DNA of 64,000 nt from Puccinia triticina. Its lineage: Eukaryota; Basidiomycota; Pucciniomycetes; Pucciniales; Pucciniaceae. A model generated the notes under the pieces. The model did no database searches. It saw only the letters and a program-made list of their open reading frames with translations, and was not told the DNA's origin. Both the position numbers and the translations under genes were made by a program. The stretch spans positions 4,236,001 through 4,300,000 of the forward strand of contig NC_070568.1 in the NCBI RefSeq assembly GCF_026914185.1, in the 5' to 3' direction. Below, in pieces: positions 43,370 through 55,605 of this stretch (its first letter is position 1; each line of letters begins with the position of its first letter).

Positions 43370-43965
43370 AGCAAAATGCCCCAGCCTTTTTTGAATAGTG
43401 TTAGCAAGCTGGTAGCGCCACTGCACTGGGCTGAATTTAGCACCAATTTTTGTTTAGAATAAGGGCTATGCTACAGCCAATAAAAGGGCTATGCTACAGC
43501 CACTAAGCTACGCTATGATGGTCTAAGGTGCTTTTAGTGAAGAAAAGGCCTTTAGCGCCTGCTACAGCTGCTACGCTGCGCCATGTTGCTCTAAGGTGCT
43601 TTTAGTGAAGAAAAGGCCTTTTTTTGACACAAAAAGTGCTGTAGCGCACTCACATTTTTTCCCTGCATGCTTAGTGTGAGCAAATTTGCGCTCATCTCCT
43701 GCATGCTTAGTGTTAGCAAATTTGCGCTCATCTGCGCTAACGCTACGCAAATTTGCACCCTGTGCGCATTTGCGTAGTATTAATGCGCGCAATTTTGTGA
43801 ATGCTACACTAAAAATTAGCACAGCTTAGTGTTAGCTAATTTACGCGCATCTGGGCTAAATCTACGCACACAGGGTGCAAATTTGCGTAGCATTAGCACA
43901 GATGCACAGGATTGCGCTAATGCTACACTAAAAAATGACGCATTTGTGCTGCGCCTGACCCACTG
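43370..43965. repeat. GCGCTAAC-rich repeat, copy 2
   Basis: A longer relative of 33290-33635 in the same orientation. It has internal duplications (AAGGTGCTTTTAGTGAAGAA occurs twice, about 43530 and 43600) and an inverted GCGTAG/CTACGC segment. Together the copies bracket the KDZ, satellite and dioxygenase block. Confidence 0.65.
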
Positions 43966-44364
43966 TTGCCAGCACAGCAGGGGAACGCTATGCCAGCAGG
44001 CCAAACAGTGGTATTTCACTGCTGAAAGTAGAGGTCCCTAATTCTAAAGCAGTCCAGCTAGTGGGGCAGCTACTTTCTGTGCAGCAAAGCAGATGCCAAA
44101 ACCACTGTGCTGCACAAAGTGCAGCACAGTGGTTGCACCCTTGATATATTTGGATCAACTGATGATTGAACTTGGAGAGTTGAAAAACCACTGGACCAAA
44201 AACCAGTTTGGTCAAACTTTTCACCAAAGAGATGGGATCTTGTTTTCATGAGACCACTAGGGGCAGGTAATAGAAGTCAAACTTTTCAGGGTAAATTGTT
44301 TAAGTTCTACTACAACAAAACAATGTTCAACAATTTGAGAAGTGTTTGAAAAATGGGATATTCA
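43966..44364. other. no gene; palindrome near 44100
   Basis: ACCACTGTGCTGCAC, a short loop, then GTGCAGCACAGTGGT at about 44100-44133 form a perfect-arm hairpin. Otherwise no structure was seen. Confidence 0.4.
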
Positions 44365-44812
44365 TCAGGTGTTTGGAATAGTGACTGCATGAACAATTTG
44401 GAAGGCACCACTATCAATGTCACTTAACCACAATTCTCTAACATCAGTGATCATTGAATCTAAGCCAATTTTCAAATTATCACTAGTAAGGGTAGATTCT
44501 TCAGATTGAACTATTCTTAAATGCGGGAACCTGGCAAGAAGGATGGCCTCCGGATCTGGTTTCTTCGGAAATGTTGCGTTGGGAAGATTGACAACTGATC
44601 CTGTTATGTGAATTCAAATGTCAATTAGCCTCCGAAAATAAATAAAGGAATAATCAGGCAGGAATCTAAGTATATTAAATCCACGCTTTTGTGGAAATTG
44701 GGATCAAGGGTTCCCCCTGCATTTTTCTGAAAAGGGGTGGCAAATGATCTATAATTTCCACTTGTCTCCCACCTCTCATTTCCTCAGGTATCAATACCGT
44801 CAGAAAATTAAA
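44365..44812 (-). pseudogene. unidentified coding-like exons, no start found
   Basis: Two minus-strand blocks look coding. One at 44812-44690 reads LTVLIPEEMRGGRQVEII, then HLPPLFRKMQGEPLIPIS. The other at 44600-44365 follows a 3' splice-site sequence (ACATAACAG) and reads NLPNATFPKKPDPEAILLAR, FPHLRIVQSEES, ITDVRELWLSDIDSG, then a stop at 44365-44367. I do not recognise the protein and could not join the two blocks in frame. It may be a truncated gene carried with the KDZ/TET block or a host gene remnant. Confidence 0.3.
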
Positions 44813-46388
44813 TTATAGTCCCCGAACATAAATGCCTCGGACTGGCCCCCCAATCCCTGAAGCAGGAATGAAAAGGGGCCGGGTTCAACCCCCTCGTGCC
44901 AGTTGCAATTGCAAGGGCAGGAGAGGGGCAAAAAACTGTGAATTAATTAAATAAGGTCCTCGGGTCACTCGCAAGTGCAAAGTGACGGAGGGGGGCTAAA
45001 ATATAACTGTGCAAATGCAGCAGGTTTATGAAAGGTTATGGTTAACCCCTCGGACCTATCACAAGTGTGATGGCGGAGGGACCAGGGCGAGCTTGCTCTA
45101 CCCGTGCAAGCGCAACGGGGGAACTCAAGCCGCCAGCGGAAAACCACTCAATGATCAACCCATTATATGGTCGAAGGGCTTCTTGCCTGTTTCTCCTTAC
45201 CGGTATTTTTCACAGGTTTTTCACAGGGATGTTTCATCAAGAATCTTCATTGGGAAACTGATATTCCCGTTTAGATAATGTTTCGTCGCTTCCGGATCAG
45301 GGCTGACCTTTCAGCTTGCGGTTTCAATACGATCACGCAACTGTAACCACTCGTAGAGGACTACACCTCCCGGAAAGGCATATACATACATACTCCTAAT
45401 GTAAGTCATCCTCCGAGTGAACTCTTAGCTGGCCGTTTTTTTTTCGATTTACAACTCTTGCTTTCCCCCCCACGTTTGATTCCCAAGGGCCCGTGAATCA
45501 TAGAGTGCAGGAAGCCTTGTATTTTACCCCTCGGCAGGGATCTTTGCTGCCTAGCGAAGAAGAAGGCTAATATTATACTGGATACTCGATGTTTTCTATT
45601 CATGATTTGATGTACAGGTCACACGTCGGGTCGCTTCGCAACTCAGCTAACCATTGACGAGGTCTTTGATCAATCAGGGTCTTTTCACAGGGGCGTTAGT
45701 TCACATTAATCTGGTCCAGCACCTGGTTGCAGATTCTCAGGCTCCACCACCCGTGAGTGCATCTGCGAATTCCGCCGGCAGTGCCTTGTCACTTGTCCTG
45801 AAAGGTTGCAGTCATCGGACCCTTGAGTCAAGTTTCAATTGGTACCCTGATTGGCGCCACACAGGGACCGGGCCTCAAACGCTTGTGGTAAGAAACTGTT
45901 GCTTGGTTCAATTTTACTTCCCTTGGCGCTAACAACTACCTCATGCATAGTGTTCTCCCTGACTGGGCGAATACCTTTAAAAGAGAGGCTTTTGCCACAC
46001 TGATTCTTACTTCACTCGGCATCAACTCACCTACTACGCTCCTGTTTTGTCTCATTGCCGCCTTCTCCTCAAAACCCTGCTGAGCTTGCTCCGCTGCTGT
46101 TGGTTTTTCCTCAAAGCAATCACTCGCTGTTCCTCTACACTCGTCTTCGCCGACCCCTCAAGCAGAACTCGAAACTCCCGCTCCGCCCTCTCCCTGTAGG
46201 TCTCAATTCGAGTGTTTAAATCAAAAACTTTAGTACAATTGATCTCATTATTATCCACATTGTTAACAATTTACCTTCTAATTATTTTATATTGGTTTCC
46301 ACCTTAGCCTTCACCAAGACAGCGCCAGAACTCGACCGTAACGCGCACCACCGATCCTCACCAGCACATCTAACATTATAGATTAGGA
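44813..46388. other. no gene; cluster of similar hairpins at 44890-45085
   Basis: Three hairpins share a design: CCCCTCGTGCC...GGCAGGAGAGGGG (about 44890), CCTCGGGTCAC...GTGACGGAGG (about 44958) and CCTCGGACCTATC...GATGGCGGAGG (about 45048). Each has a CGCAAGTG/CACAAGTG-like loop. The rest shows only short frames. Confidence 0.35.
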
Positions 46389-47590
46389 ATGGCTATGAAC
46401 AGGAACCCAAACCACCCCGTTCACATGACAAGCATGTACGAACCTCTCGCGGATGTACGTTGCCCCCATGCGTCATATGTGTGACGTTTTCGCTAAAGGT
46501 CCCCACAGTCTGTTCCAGAAAACATACGCGCAAACCAGTACGGTAACGTGACGACGCAATCATTCTTGCAATGCGCCGGTGTCGACGGGGCTGCCCAAAG
46601 AGACTTTGAGATCACTCTCACTACAAACACCGCCCTTGCCAACGTCCTGGCTGCGAATGTTGTCTACTTCATGGCTGGGAAGTTAATTGCGACGAACGAC
46701 GGCAAGACGCCAATTTTGACGTACAATCAACATTCGGTCTCGCGCGTCAGGGAAATTGGCGAGGAGGGGTTCGATTTCGCCAATAAGGCAAGTGTAATCG
46801 GCCTCGGAATCGTCATCAAACGAGAAGAAGTCACTGCCGGGAATGACAGAGCCCTCGAAGTCACAATGGAGCATAGTGATTGGGATTCTCAAGTAAGCCA
46901 TCCAGTCTTTCAATCTCGCGCAGAAACTGAGCTGTTACTGCTAGGAACGACGTCACAAATCCTTCAAGGTCACATATGTTGTCCCCGGGTCAAAAAACTT
47001 TATCAAGACTCACGCGCTCTACGTCATTGGGCGGGAATGTGAAATCAGCGGGGTTTTAGTCGACTTTGACCTTGATCAAAAAATGGCTGTCATTTTGGTA
47101 AGGACTTGTCATTTTTTCCCTCACAGCTCGCTGACCGGATAACAATTACAGGTCAACGACTGCAGTATAACCAGCGGGCACCAACCCAGCCGAGCAAGTG
47201 GCTCAGGCTTACCTGCGAAGTTGGGTCCTCATGGCAAAGGAAGAAACATGTGCGTGGCCCGGAGACTAGGCAGCAATTAGCCACTGACTGAAAGTGATTT
47301 ATAGATTGAAGCTTGGATCGGAAGACCCGACCTCTCCATTGGCTACACCGAGCGCTTCCCCCTGCAAAAGGATCTTCACGAAGATGTCGCCGGACCCCGT
47401 TCCCTCTGGCTCTAAGGGCAAGGCGAAGGCGGTCATTGAAGAAGAATCTGCCGGTGAAGAAGACAATGAGGTGGAAGTCGAGCCTGAGGCAGAGGAAGAC
47501 GATGAAGAGGAGGTGGCAGTTAAACCAACCCGAGGTCTACCGCGCAAGGCTATCCTCTTGGATGCCGCCAAACGCCTCAAGAAGTTGTGA
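46389..47590 (+). CDS. Helitron-region OB-fold-like protein, 320 aa
   Basis: Predicted exons 46389-46454, 46509-46892, 46969-47097, 47152-47249 and 47305-47590 join in frame (963 nt) with GT-AG introns of 54-76 nt. The body is beta-strand-like: ANVVYFMAGKLIATNDGKTP, ASVIGLGIVIKREEV, VTYVVPGSKNF, REC EISGVLVDFD then KMAVILVNDCSITSG. The C terminus is very acidic (EEESAGEEDNEVEVEPEAEE) and then basic. A second gene after the helicase has matching segments. Many Helitrons carry single-strand-binding RPA-like genes with OB folds, and this architecture would suit that, but no decisive motif is visible. Exon structure looks intact. Confidence 0.6.
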
Positions 47591-48346
47591 GGTTTACAGG
47601 TTGGTGCGTAATCTCCCGTGCCGTAGTAGGCGAATAAGCCATTCTGACGGGAATGTATCCACTCAGACACCCTAGGTGGAGCGGTTTTTTTCCAAACTCC
47701 TCGCACATAAGTCAGTTTTATCAGCGACATAGTATCGGCCGAGTGTCAGGCGCGGCGGCTCTACAAGGCGCTTGTCGACTTAATATCAAACGAAGCGTTG
47801 CCAAACCAATCTTACAGAAAGTCTGTAATTTCCTCTAATCTGAAGCGTCTGTTTTCCTTCTCCCTTTGTCCTACAGTTTGAGGATCATTTTTTGTCCGGA
47901 ATTCAAGGTCCTTTGAAGCAACTATGAGCAAGTTCCAAAAATTTTTTGTCAACTGGAATGTAAAACATACAGTGATCAAGTGAGATGTGACAAATTGGAA
48001 GCGAAGGGGCGTGGTACTATCAAGTCGCAGGGAAATGGTGTCTGTTGTCTTAAGTTCGCGTGAAAACATTTGAACGAGAGAGATCTTCTTACAGGGGCGA
48101 TGCTACGGCGAACGCAAATATGTGCCTACTCCACGCTGGAGTTCATAAATGAAGACTCGCCGCATTAATTGGGTGATCTGACCCGAGTATCGTTGAGCCG
48201 CTTAGCTGAAATGACAATGCCCCCCAAATCCCCGATGACCTGATTGACTAAAACTGAAGGGAAGGGGGGAGTCTCATAGTGCGGTGAGCGCCCTGTAACT
48301 GAACTAGCCAAAGGCATACAGTTGATTCTGATGGGAAGCACCACTT
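47591..48346. other. no gene recognised
   Basis: Spacer between the OB-fold-like gene and the first readable part of the Rep/helicase gene. Confidence 0.4.
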
Positions 48347-51300
48347 AATGTTTCAGCCACCAACGCTAATGGTCTCAAGATTAATGACTTGGCACGGACG
48401 ATTGCGCAAGAGAGAAGAACGCGAAAACCAGCCCGGGCGAACGGCCCGAGAAGGTCAGCGCAACGCTCAAGCCTCGCATGATGAGCACAGACTGTATAGC
48501 GGCACACATATCTTGATCAGAACCGGCTAAATTTTTGTATGGACCAAACTGGTCCAGGTTTTGATAGAAATATAGAGACTCGACGAACGAAGGAGAAATT
48601 TTGAATGACAAATAGTGAGGCAATGATGAGGCACTAAGAATAAATTTGAGTAGAAAAGAACCATCAGCCAACACCGCAGGCAGCCGCAAACTCCAATCAC
48701 CGGTGAAGACTCAAGCGCCAACCACTTTTACTGTACCCTCCAAACCAGTCTCCGCTCTCAAGTAATTCAGCAAGGTGAAGTCACCGCCGTCGCGAAACGT
48801 AGGTCGCGCATTTCTGTTGGCTATGTAATTGATTCAATATCCAAGTTGAAATACTGACTCATTCGTCTTTCTGCTCGAACAAATTGACTTGATGTTTGCG
48901 CTCTTAGAAACCTGACGGGATGGTAGAATCAAAGGGAAAAGTCATCGACCACCCGTCACGAAACTGTGAAAAGAAGATTCTTGGTTTCGACTTTGTCAGT
49001 ATACCACATAATATTGGGCTGTGCAATCGTCTTTGCGCTTCCTGTGGGGCCTTGCACTGGGCTGGTGAATGTGCAGTCAGCGATAAGAACAAGGCGGCAA
49101 TAGACTATACAATGTGCTGTGGGAAGAACAAAGTACGGCTGCCTATATTTGACGAAGCGGCAAAGTGCTACCCAAAAGTTCTCCAGAAGCTGTTCACACT
49201 GAAGACTCCTTGTGAGTACCTCATTTAAGGACGTTATCCAACAATCCAACAACTAATGTGTGCTTTCCAGCTGCGCTTAACTTCCAGAATCTGACGCGGA
49301 TGTACAACAACGCCGTGTCATTTACGTCACTGCGCACCAACATTGACTACTCGGTGCAGGGGCCGGCTGGTGTTAATGTTTTTCGGATGAGCGGCGGCCT
49401 TACTCACCTGATTTCTAGCATTGAGCCTTTAAGACCGGCTGACCCGGGGTTTGCCCAAATTTTCGTCGTCGGCGATCATGGAACAAACGAGGCAGAACTT
49501 CGGGTTCGGAAGGCACAAGGATTGGGAATCATCAACGGGGGAGTTTCAAGGCTGCAACCTTCGACCGTTTCAACAATCATGGCCTATATGTATAAGCATA
49601 ACCCTTATGCAAAGTTGTTCAAATCGGCACGTCAGGTCCTCGAAGAGTCGAACGCGAAAACGCTGAAGCTTAAAGGGATCTCAAGACCCGGCGAAGACCC
49701 AAAGCGGTACAATGAGCCTACCCTCAGCGAAGTGGCCGCGGTGGTGGCGGGCGACGGGGAAATCCTGCAGGAAAGAGATATTTTACTCCACCGCAAGGAT
49801 GATAAGTTGATTTCAATTTCAGACACGCATTCTTCTTATTTTCCTCTACGATACCCGCTCTTTTTTCCGAGGGGCGAACAGCAATGGCACTTGCATTACC
49901 GTTGTTCAACTGAAAGGGGTTTGCCAGTCCCGCTTACTGGAAATTAGATCAATGAGCTGACGCTGCCTTCAGTCAAGAACAGGAAAGTGGGATCACTCAA
50001 ATGGTACGCGCATCTCCTTTTCGACCGACCTGGAAGGTTCTCCCCAATTCTTCGCGGCAAATCACTCCTCCAAGAATTCTTTGTCGATATGTACGTTTGC
50101 GTTGAACGCCAACGATTGCAGTACATAAGGGATAATCAGGAAGCTATGAAGGCGAGTCAATATAGTGCACTGATAAAGGGTCTCGAGAACCAGAAATCTT
50201 ATTCAGCTAGGCGTGTCGTGTTGCCTGCCACTTTTATTGGAAGTCCCCGCGGAATGAGCCAACTTTACTACAATTCAATGGCAATTTGCAACAAGTTCGG
50301 CCCGCCGTCCCTTTTTATAACCATGACCGCAAATCCAGATTGGATTGCGATAGCGTCGATGATTCCAAAGGGCGAAAAGGCCTTCGACCATCCCATGATC
50401 GTCGCGCGAGTCTTTCGTCTCAAGATTAAAGGATTAATACATGAACTTGTGAAAATGGGTCGTCTTGGAAAGGTGGTTGCATACGTATACACCATTGAGT
50501 TTCAAAAGCGCGGTTTGCCGCACGCCCACCTGATGGTCACGCTCGACGAAAAGGACAAGCCGACTACGCCGGAAAAAATTGATCTCCTTGTGTCAGCGGA
50601 AATCCCCGACGAAGTTGAAGAGCCGCAACTGCACGCCCTTGTCACCCGGTTTATGCTACACGGCCCATGCGAGGGCAGGTCTTGTTTTCGGGAGAAGGGT
50701 TGCAAGCTAGGATTCCCGAAACCCTTCTCGCCACGCACAGTCACTGTTGATGGAGCATATCCTGTGTATTTGCGACGCAATGACGGACGTTTTGTCCAGA
50801 AACAAGCCACACGGTTTGACAACGGTTCAGTTGTGCCTTTCAACAAATTCCTCACGTTAATGTTCCAGTGCCACATAAACGTTGAGATTCCGGTACATAG
50901 CACAGCAATCAAATACTTGTATAAGTATATAACAAAGGGGCATGACCGGAGTTACATGGCATTGGAAGTTGAAGATGAGACTAAGGCTTATATTGACGCC
51001 CGGTATATATCACCGCCTGAAGGTTAGTAGAAGTATTGGTTCTCCTGATTAACTACTTTTGGAGCTAACACATCAACTGCAGCTGCTTGGCGTCTTTTTA
51101 AGTTTCCCCTTTCAGATAGATCACCGGCGGTAACTCGCCTTACCATTCACGAAGAAAACGAAAACGTTGTCTATTTCAATGAGAACGAGGGGGCTGAAGG
51201 TCAGATCAAAAGCGGGAAAGCAGCACAAACAACGCTTACAGGCTATCTACAACTGAATCAGACGGACGCAGTTGGTGCAGATGGCCGGCGAGCGAGAACG

Positions 51301-53387
51301 TTACTATATGGGGACATTCCCGTCTTTTTCTGGTGGCATAAGGGCGAAAAGGAGTGGAAACCTCGAAAAACTAAAGCAGAATGCGTTGGCAGGATTTACA
51401 CGGTGTCTTATCTTGCTGGGGAAAAATTTTACCTTCGAGTATTGCTGCTCCACATAAAGGGGGCACAATCCTTTGAAGATTTCCGGAAATTCAATGGCGA
51501 ACTCTATGCTTCCTACCAGGATGCTTGCAACGCTCGCGGATTACTCGCGAATGATTCTCTCTATGACTTAGCTTTGGCGGAGGCGGGGTTAGTTCAGTCG
51601 GGCTACCAACTCACCCAAATGTACGCTACCACTCTCCGCCTTCAGACCCAAAGGCACTGTTTGATGCGCATCTCGAGGCTCTTACCGACGACTTAATCCG
51701 AGTGGACATGACGGTACGGAATAGCCGCCAACTACGGTTGGAAGAGCGCCGTGTCCTCGGCATTTTCCGCCTCGAGGCGATGATGGAAAGCATGGCTAGC
51801 TCGCTGGCGAGTTGCGGAATCGCTGTTTCCTCCGAAGAAAGACTTGATGAGATGCGACGAGAAAGGTTGACGCCTCACCAAACAACCGACATATGCTCAC
51901 GACTTGAACGTCACCAGGCGCAGTTCAACCATGGCCAACGGACGATATTCAAGAAGGTCGTAAGCTCGTTGGGTTCCGCGAAAGGGAGAATGTACTATAT
52001 CGATGGGCCGGGAGGAACGGGGAAGACCTTCCTCCTCAATTCAATCATTGATGCATCCGAGGTTCGAGGTCACCGGAATATCGTAGTCGCCTCGTCAGGG
52101 GTTGCCGCGCTCCTGCTCCGCGGCGGCCAAACTGCACATTCCGCTTTCAGCATTCCCATCGATCCAGTTGAGGGAGCCGAGTGCACCGTGGAGGCCGACA
52201 CGATTTTGGGCGAAAAGCTGATCAATTCAAACCTCATCATCTGGGATGAGATCGTCACGATTCACCGCTTTGCAATTGAGGCGGTGAGTATCACTTTACA
52301 GCGGCTCTGTGGTTCCAATCAACCCTTCAGCGGGAAGACTGTCGTATTCGCTGGCGACTTCAGACAAATTCTTCCTGTTGTGAAATACGACGAATTTCCT
52401 AAGTCCTTTAATGCAACATTGAAATCTTCGGTACTTTGGGAGGCACTCACGCAGTTAAAGCTGAAGGAAAACATGCGGCTTGCCAGGGCACTGGCGGAAG
52501 ATGAGGCAGCCGACAACGTCAATTTTGCGGAGTCCCTGTTAGCCCTTGGCGAAGGGGTTAACCAGTCGAACGACTTCGAGGTTATCAATCTAAATAACAT
52601 AAACATTATTGATTTTGATTCGGATGTCACAAGTAGCATCGCATTGATTGATTTTGTGTACAAGGATATATCCGAACAAAACAGAAAACCGATTGGAGAA
52701 AAAGTCAAGTACCTGAATGAGCAATGCATATTGGCCCCATTGAACAGAGACGTCAAGAATATCAATGAGGAAGTGATGAGGATGCTTCCGGGTCAGGCTA
52801 CTGTTTTGAGGTCAATTGATACTCCGGATCCCGATGCATTTGACAGTTTACCGGAAGAGTGCTTGAATAAGCTTTCTCCACAGGGACTGCCGGATCATAT
52901 TTTAACCCTAAAAGTTGGGATGCCAGTTGTGGTGACCCGTAACTTGAGGATTGGAAATGGTATTTGCAACGGGACTCGGGTCCTTCTAACTCAAGTTGCG
53001 CAAGGTTTTTTATGTGGCGTGATAATGGGTGGGCCATTTGGTGGCGAAGAAGTTACTTTGCCTAGGATAAAGCTACAGACTAAGGCGAATAAGGGATTGG
53101 GCCAGTCGTTTTTCAGATTTCAGTTTCCAGTCAAGCCAGCGTACGCCATGTCCATCAACAAAAGCCAAGGACAAACCCTTGCGCGGGTCGGGGTGTTTCT
53201 GCAGACAGACATATTCGCTCATGGTCAACTTTACGTTGCGTTATCGCGGGTCTCAAATGTGAAGGATTTACTTGTTGCAAAGCCAAAGAATCGGGATGGG
53301 GTAATCAACGTAGTCCATAAATCAATTTTCAACCCGTCCCGGAATAAGAGTGCCTTGAAAACTTCTGGCTCATCAGCTCGTGACTGA
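48347..53387 (+). pseudogene. Helitron Rep/helicase (RepHel), damaged
   Basis: In order: an Arg/Glu-rich N-terminal piece (48347-48530); a CASCGALHWAGE cysteine region in an exon ending about 49212; intron to 49270; the Helitron N-terminal domain (VFRMSGGLTHLI, PGFAQIFVV); HUH endonuclease RGLPHAHLMV (HAH at 50521-50529); tyrosine motif KYLYKYITKGHD (50910-50945); intron 51025-51082; then a Pif1-type helicase with GPGGTGKT (about 52003), LIIWDEI, VFAGDFRQILP and INKSQGQTL...YVALSRV. HUH cuts and rejoins single strands; the helicase unwinds. Two faults: an in-frame TAG at 49945-49947, and a frame change near 51615-51635 (readable as SPPSDPKALFDAH only in the other frame). This copy is probably not autonomous. 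Confidence 0.9.
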
Positions 53388-54130
53388 CGCTTTCCCGTTC
53401 CAGGTTGAATTCAAGACCATTGGCTTTCGAGGAAGGTTCAAATGGAGGATGTATGCTACGTGCGATTTTCGTGGGGCGGGTTGTAACCTGACAACGGCAC
53501 GGTGAACGTTTACTTTATCTCGCGTCTCTCGCGCTTAATGTATTTTCGTCATTGGAGAAGTTCCCATGTTGATGATCAAAGGTGATGAACCTCTGCAGGA
53601 AAATAACGTCGAATTGTTTTGCTGTTGAATTATACATTTCGCGCGTAATGAAAAGCTCTTGTATGGCCTTAACAATGAGTTCTCTCGCGGATGTGGTAGA
53701 GAAATCTTGTGGCCTTGACGACCCATGCTTTGCATGCCTCAGGGCCTTAACAGCAACAGAGCCTAGGTTGACAGGGCATTGGTTACAACCGACATCATCG
53801 GAGGAGAGGTGCTGAGACGGGAGCAGGTTTCGGGATGTCCCGCAGGTGTGAGGCCGGGATGGATTCACCTGGGCCATTGTAACTCGTTGGGCGCGATGGG
53901 CATGGTTTGCTTGGAAGATGTATAATGATACGTTGTTTTCGGCATCCCTTCAAAGGTACAAGACGAATCTGGCTGTTTGCCACGGACGCCGTGGCATTCA
54001 CGGGTGCAACACGCCTCGGGGAGAGCTGTGGCGTAGGACGCGGTGTCGTGGCGGGCAGAGGATTATTGGGCGCTCAGTTGAAGTGGCAAATTTGCCTTAA
54101 AAGCTGTTGCCCTGGACTGACAAACTTTTT
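53388..54130. other. no clear gene
   Basis: Fragmentary frames between the helicase and the second OB-fold-like gene. A GTTGAATTCAAGACCATTGG block follows a splice-site-like CCGTTCCAG, so an unresolved exon is possible. Confidence 0.3.
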
Positions 54131-55030
54131 GTCAATCTAATCCAACGCCTCTCAGCTTCGGACAATCTCTTTCAAACTAACTGGAATTTCATTTAAATTG
54201 CTTGAAGCCATCCAACATGCTCCAAAAGGCGAAGATCACTTTGGCCACTGGCGATTCATTTATAGATGGCGAGGATCGTTTGCGCTTTGTTGGAAAGTTG
54301 ATTCCAGTTGGAGAAGTGAGTTGGTCTTGATATTTAAGCTTTGAAAAGAGACTCATGGCCCCTCTCAGGCACACCAATTTGTCAGGCATCCAAGTGGCGA
54401 TACTCCCCGCGCGAGTAAGAGTTACGCGGCTTCGTCAGGGACGTGGACTCGCGGGAAGACAATTTTCCAAGTAAACTTAATGACGGCGGACAACTCAGAT
54501 ACACCGCTCGTAGCGGGCCAACTTTATGCGATTGAGGGAGAGATAAAAGGAGTAAACTTTATGCGTGTTCCTAAGCTGACTTGGACGCCTGGTGATCAGA
54601 GGAACTCGAACCTCGAGCGACATCACACGGAATGGAGACGCGTCCAGGTTTCCGGTGTTGGGACTGTTGTTAAAATTAAGAGCAAGCCTTCCTGGCCAGA
54701 CACGAGTGTCATTCTGGCGGATATTGCCGTGGAGCATACAGGCGAGGTGCGGCGTCTGCTCTTTCTCTTTTGTAATTGTGCTGACGATTTCCAAAGCTGT
54801 CAAACAATGGAGTTTTCCGTGTGCGTTGTATATTAGGCTTGGCATCGGATGACTTCCCAAAAGGATTGAATTTATTCAACGGGAGTAAGATCGCGTATAA
54901 GGGGTCACTGGAGGGTTTTGGGAACAGGTCGTGTCGAATGATTGTTGAGGTGAATGACTATGATGGAATCTTTGGCAAAGTATTGCTGCATTGGGCTGAC
55001 GCTTTCATGCTTTTCAGGTTACCCAGGTGA
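54131..55030 (+). CDS. second OB-fold-like gene of the Helitron region, partial
   Basis: Three coding blocks have the same strand pattern as the gene at 46389: MLQKAKITLATGDSF...LRFVGKLIPVGE (about 54215-54315); GQLYAIEGEIKGVNF, TWTPGDQ, VQVSGVGTVVKIKSKP, TSVILADIAVEHT (54480-54760); and LNLFNGSKIAYKGSLEGF...MIVEVNDYDG (about 54840-54970). GQLYAIEGEIKG parallels VYFMAGKLIATN, and GVGTVVKIKSKP parallels GLGIVIKREEV. Exon joins were not resolved. Probably an RPA-like relative; intactness unknown. Confidence 0.45.
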
Positions 55031-55569
55031 CCGTTTCATCAGAGGATCTGCTGGATAATGATTCTGATGGGACGTCCAGCTCGCTGAATGTTGACTTTTG
55101 AAAATGTTTGTTTTCCTCGGAGGGTGTGGGTTGATTTGCTACTTGTAAAGTAGAAACCTTTTCTGCAGTGCGTTTTGCTGGGGGAATAAGTCATACTCCC
55201 AAGTCTTGTATTTCCAAAACACCTGTTGGTAATATGTTTAGCGCGCTCCCTCAGTCTTCTTTCTGTAACCATATCTTGTGGAGGAACTTAGCATTGATAA
55301 ATTTGTAGTTGAGGTGTGTTACTTGCTGGGTGCGCCTTGGTCCTAAATGAGCCCCTCCTGCTTGACTTTTGAACATTTTTGGATGTTTCTCGCCTGGGCC
55401 AACGGTTGTCAGTCGGAATTTTAACTGCTTGTGATTGTCTTCAAGGCAAGATCTACAGGGTTAGAAAGTCAGTTGCGCGGCGGCCTTCTCCTTGGTGTCA
55501 GCAGGGCTGACGGTGCGGGGTTTCCTGGTGTCGCCGCTGTTTCACTTTCTCCAACAACCCTCTGGGTGC
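55031..55569. other. Helitron 3' non-coding region
   Basis: No long frame. It leads into the terminal hairpin at 55570. Confidence 0.4.
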
Positions 55570-55596
55570 GGCGGCGTAGCCGCCTTGGACTCTAGT
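55570..55596 (+). mobile_element. Helitron 3' terminus (hairpin + CTAGT)
   Basis: GGCGGC-gta-GCCGCC, a seven-base gap, then CTAGT (55592-55596). It lies downstream of, and in the same orientation as, the RepHel gene, which supports both assignments. The next base is A, not the T expected at a canonical A/T target. The 5' TC end was not located. Confidence 0.7.
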
Positions 55597-55605
55597 AGTG
55601 TTCTA

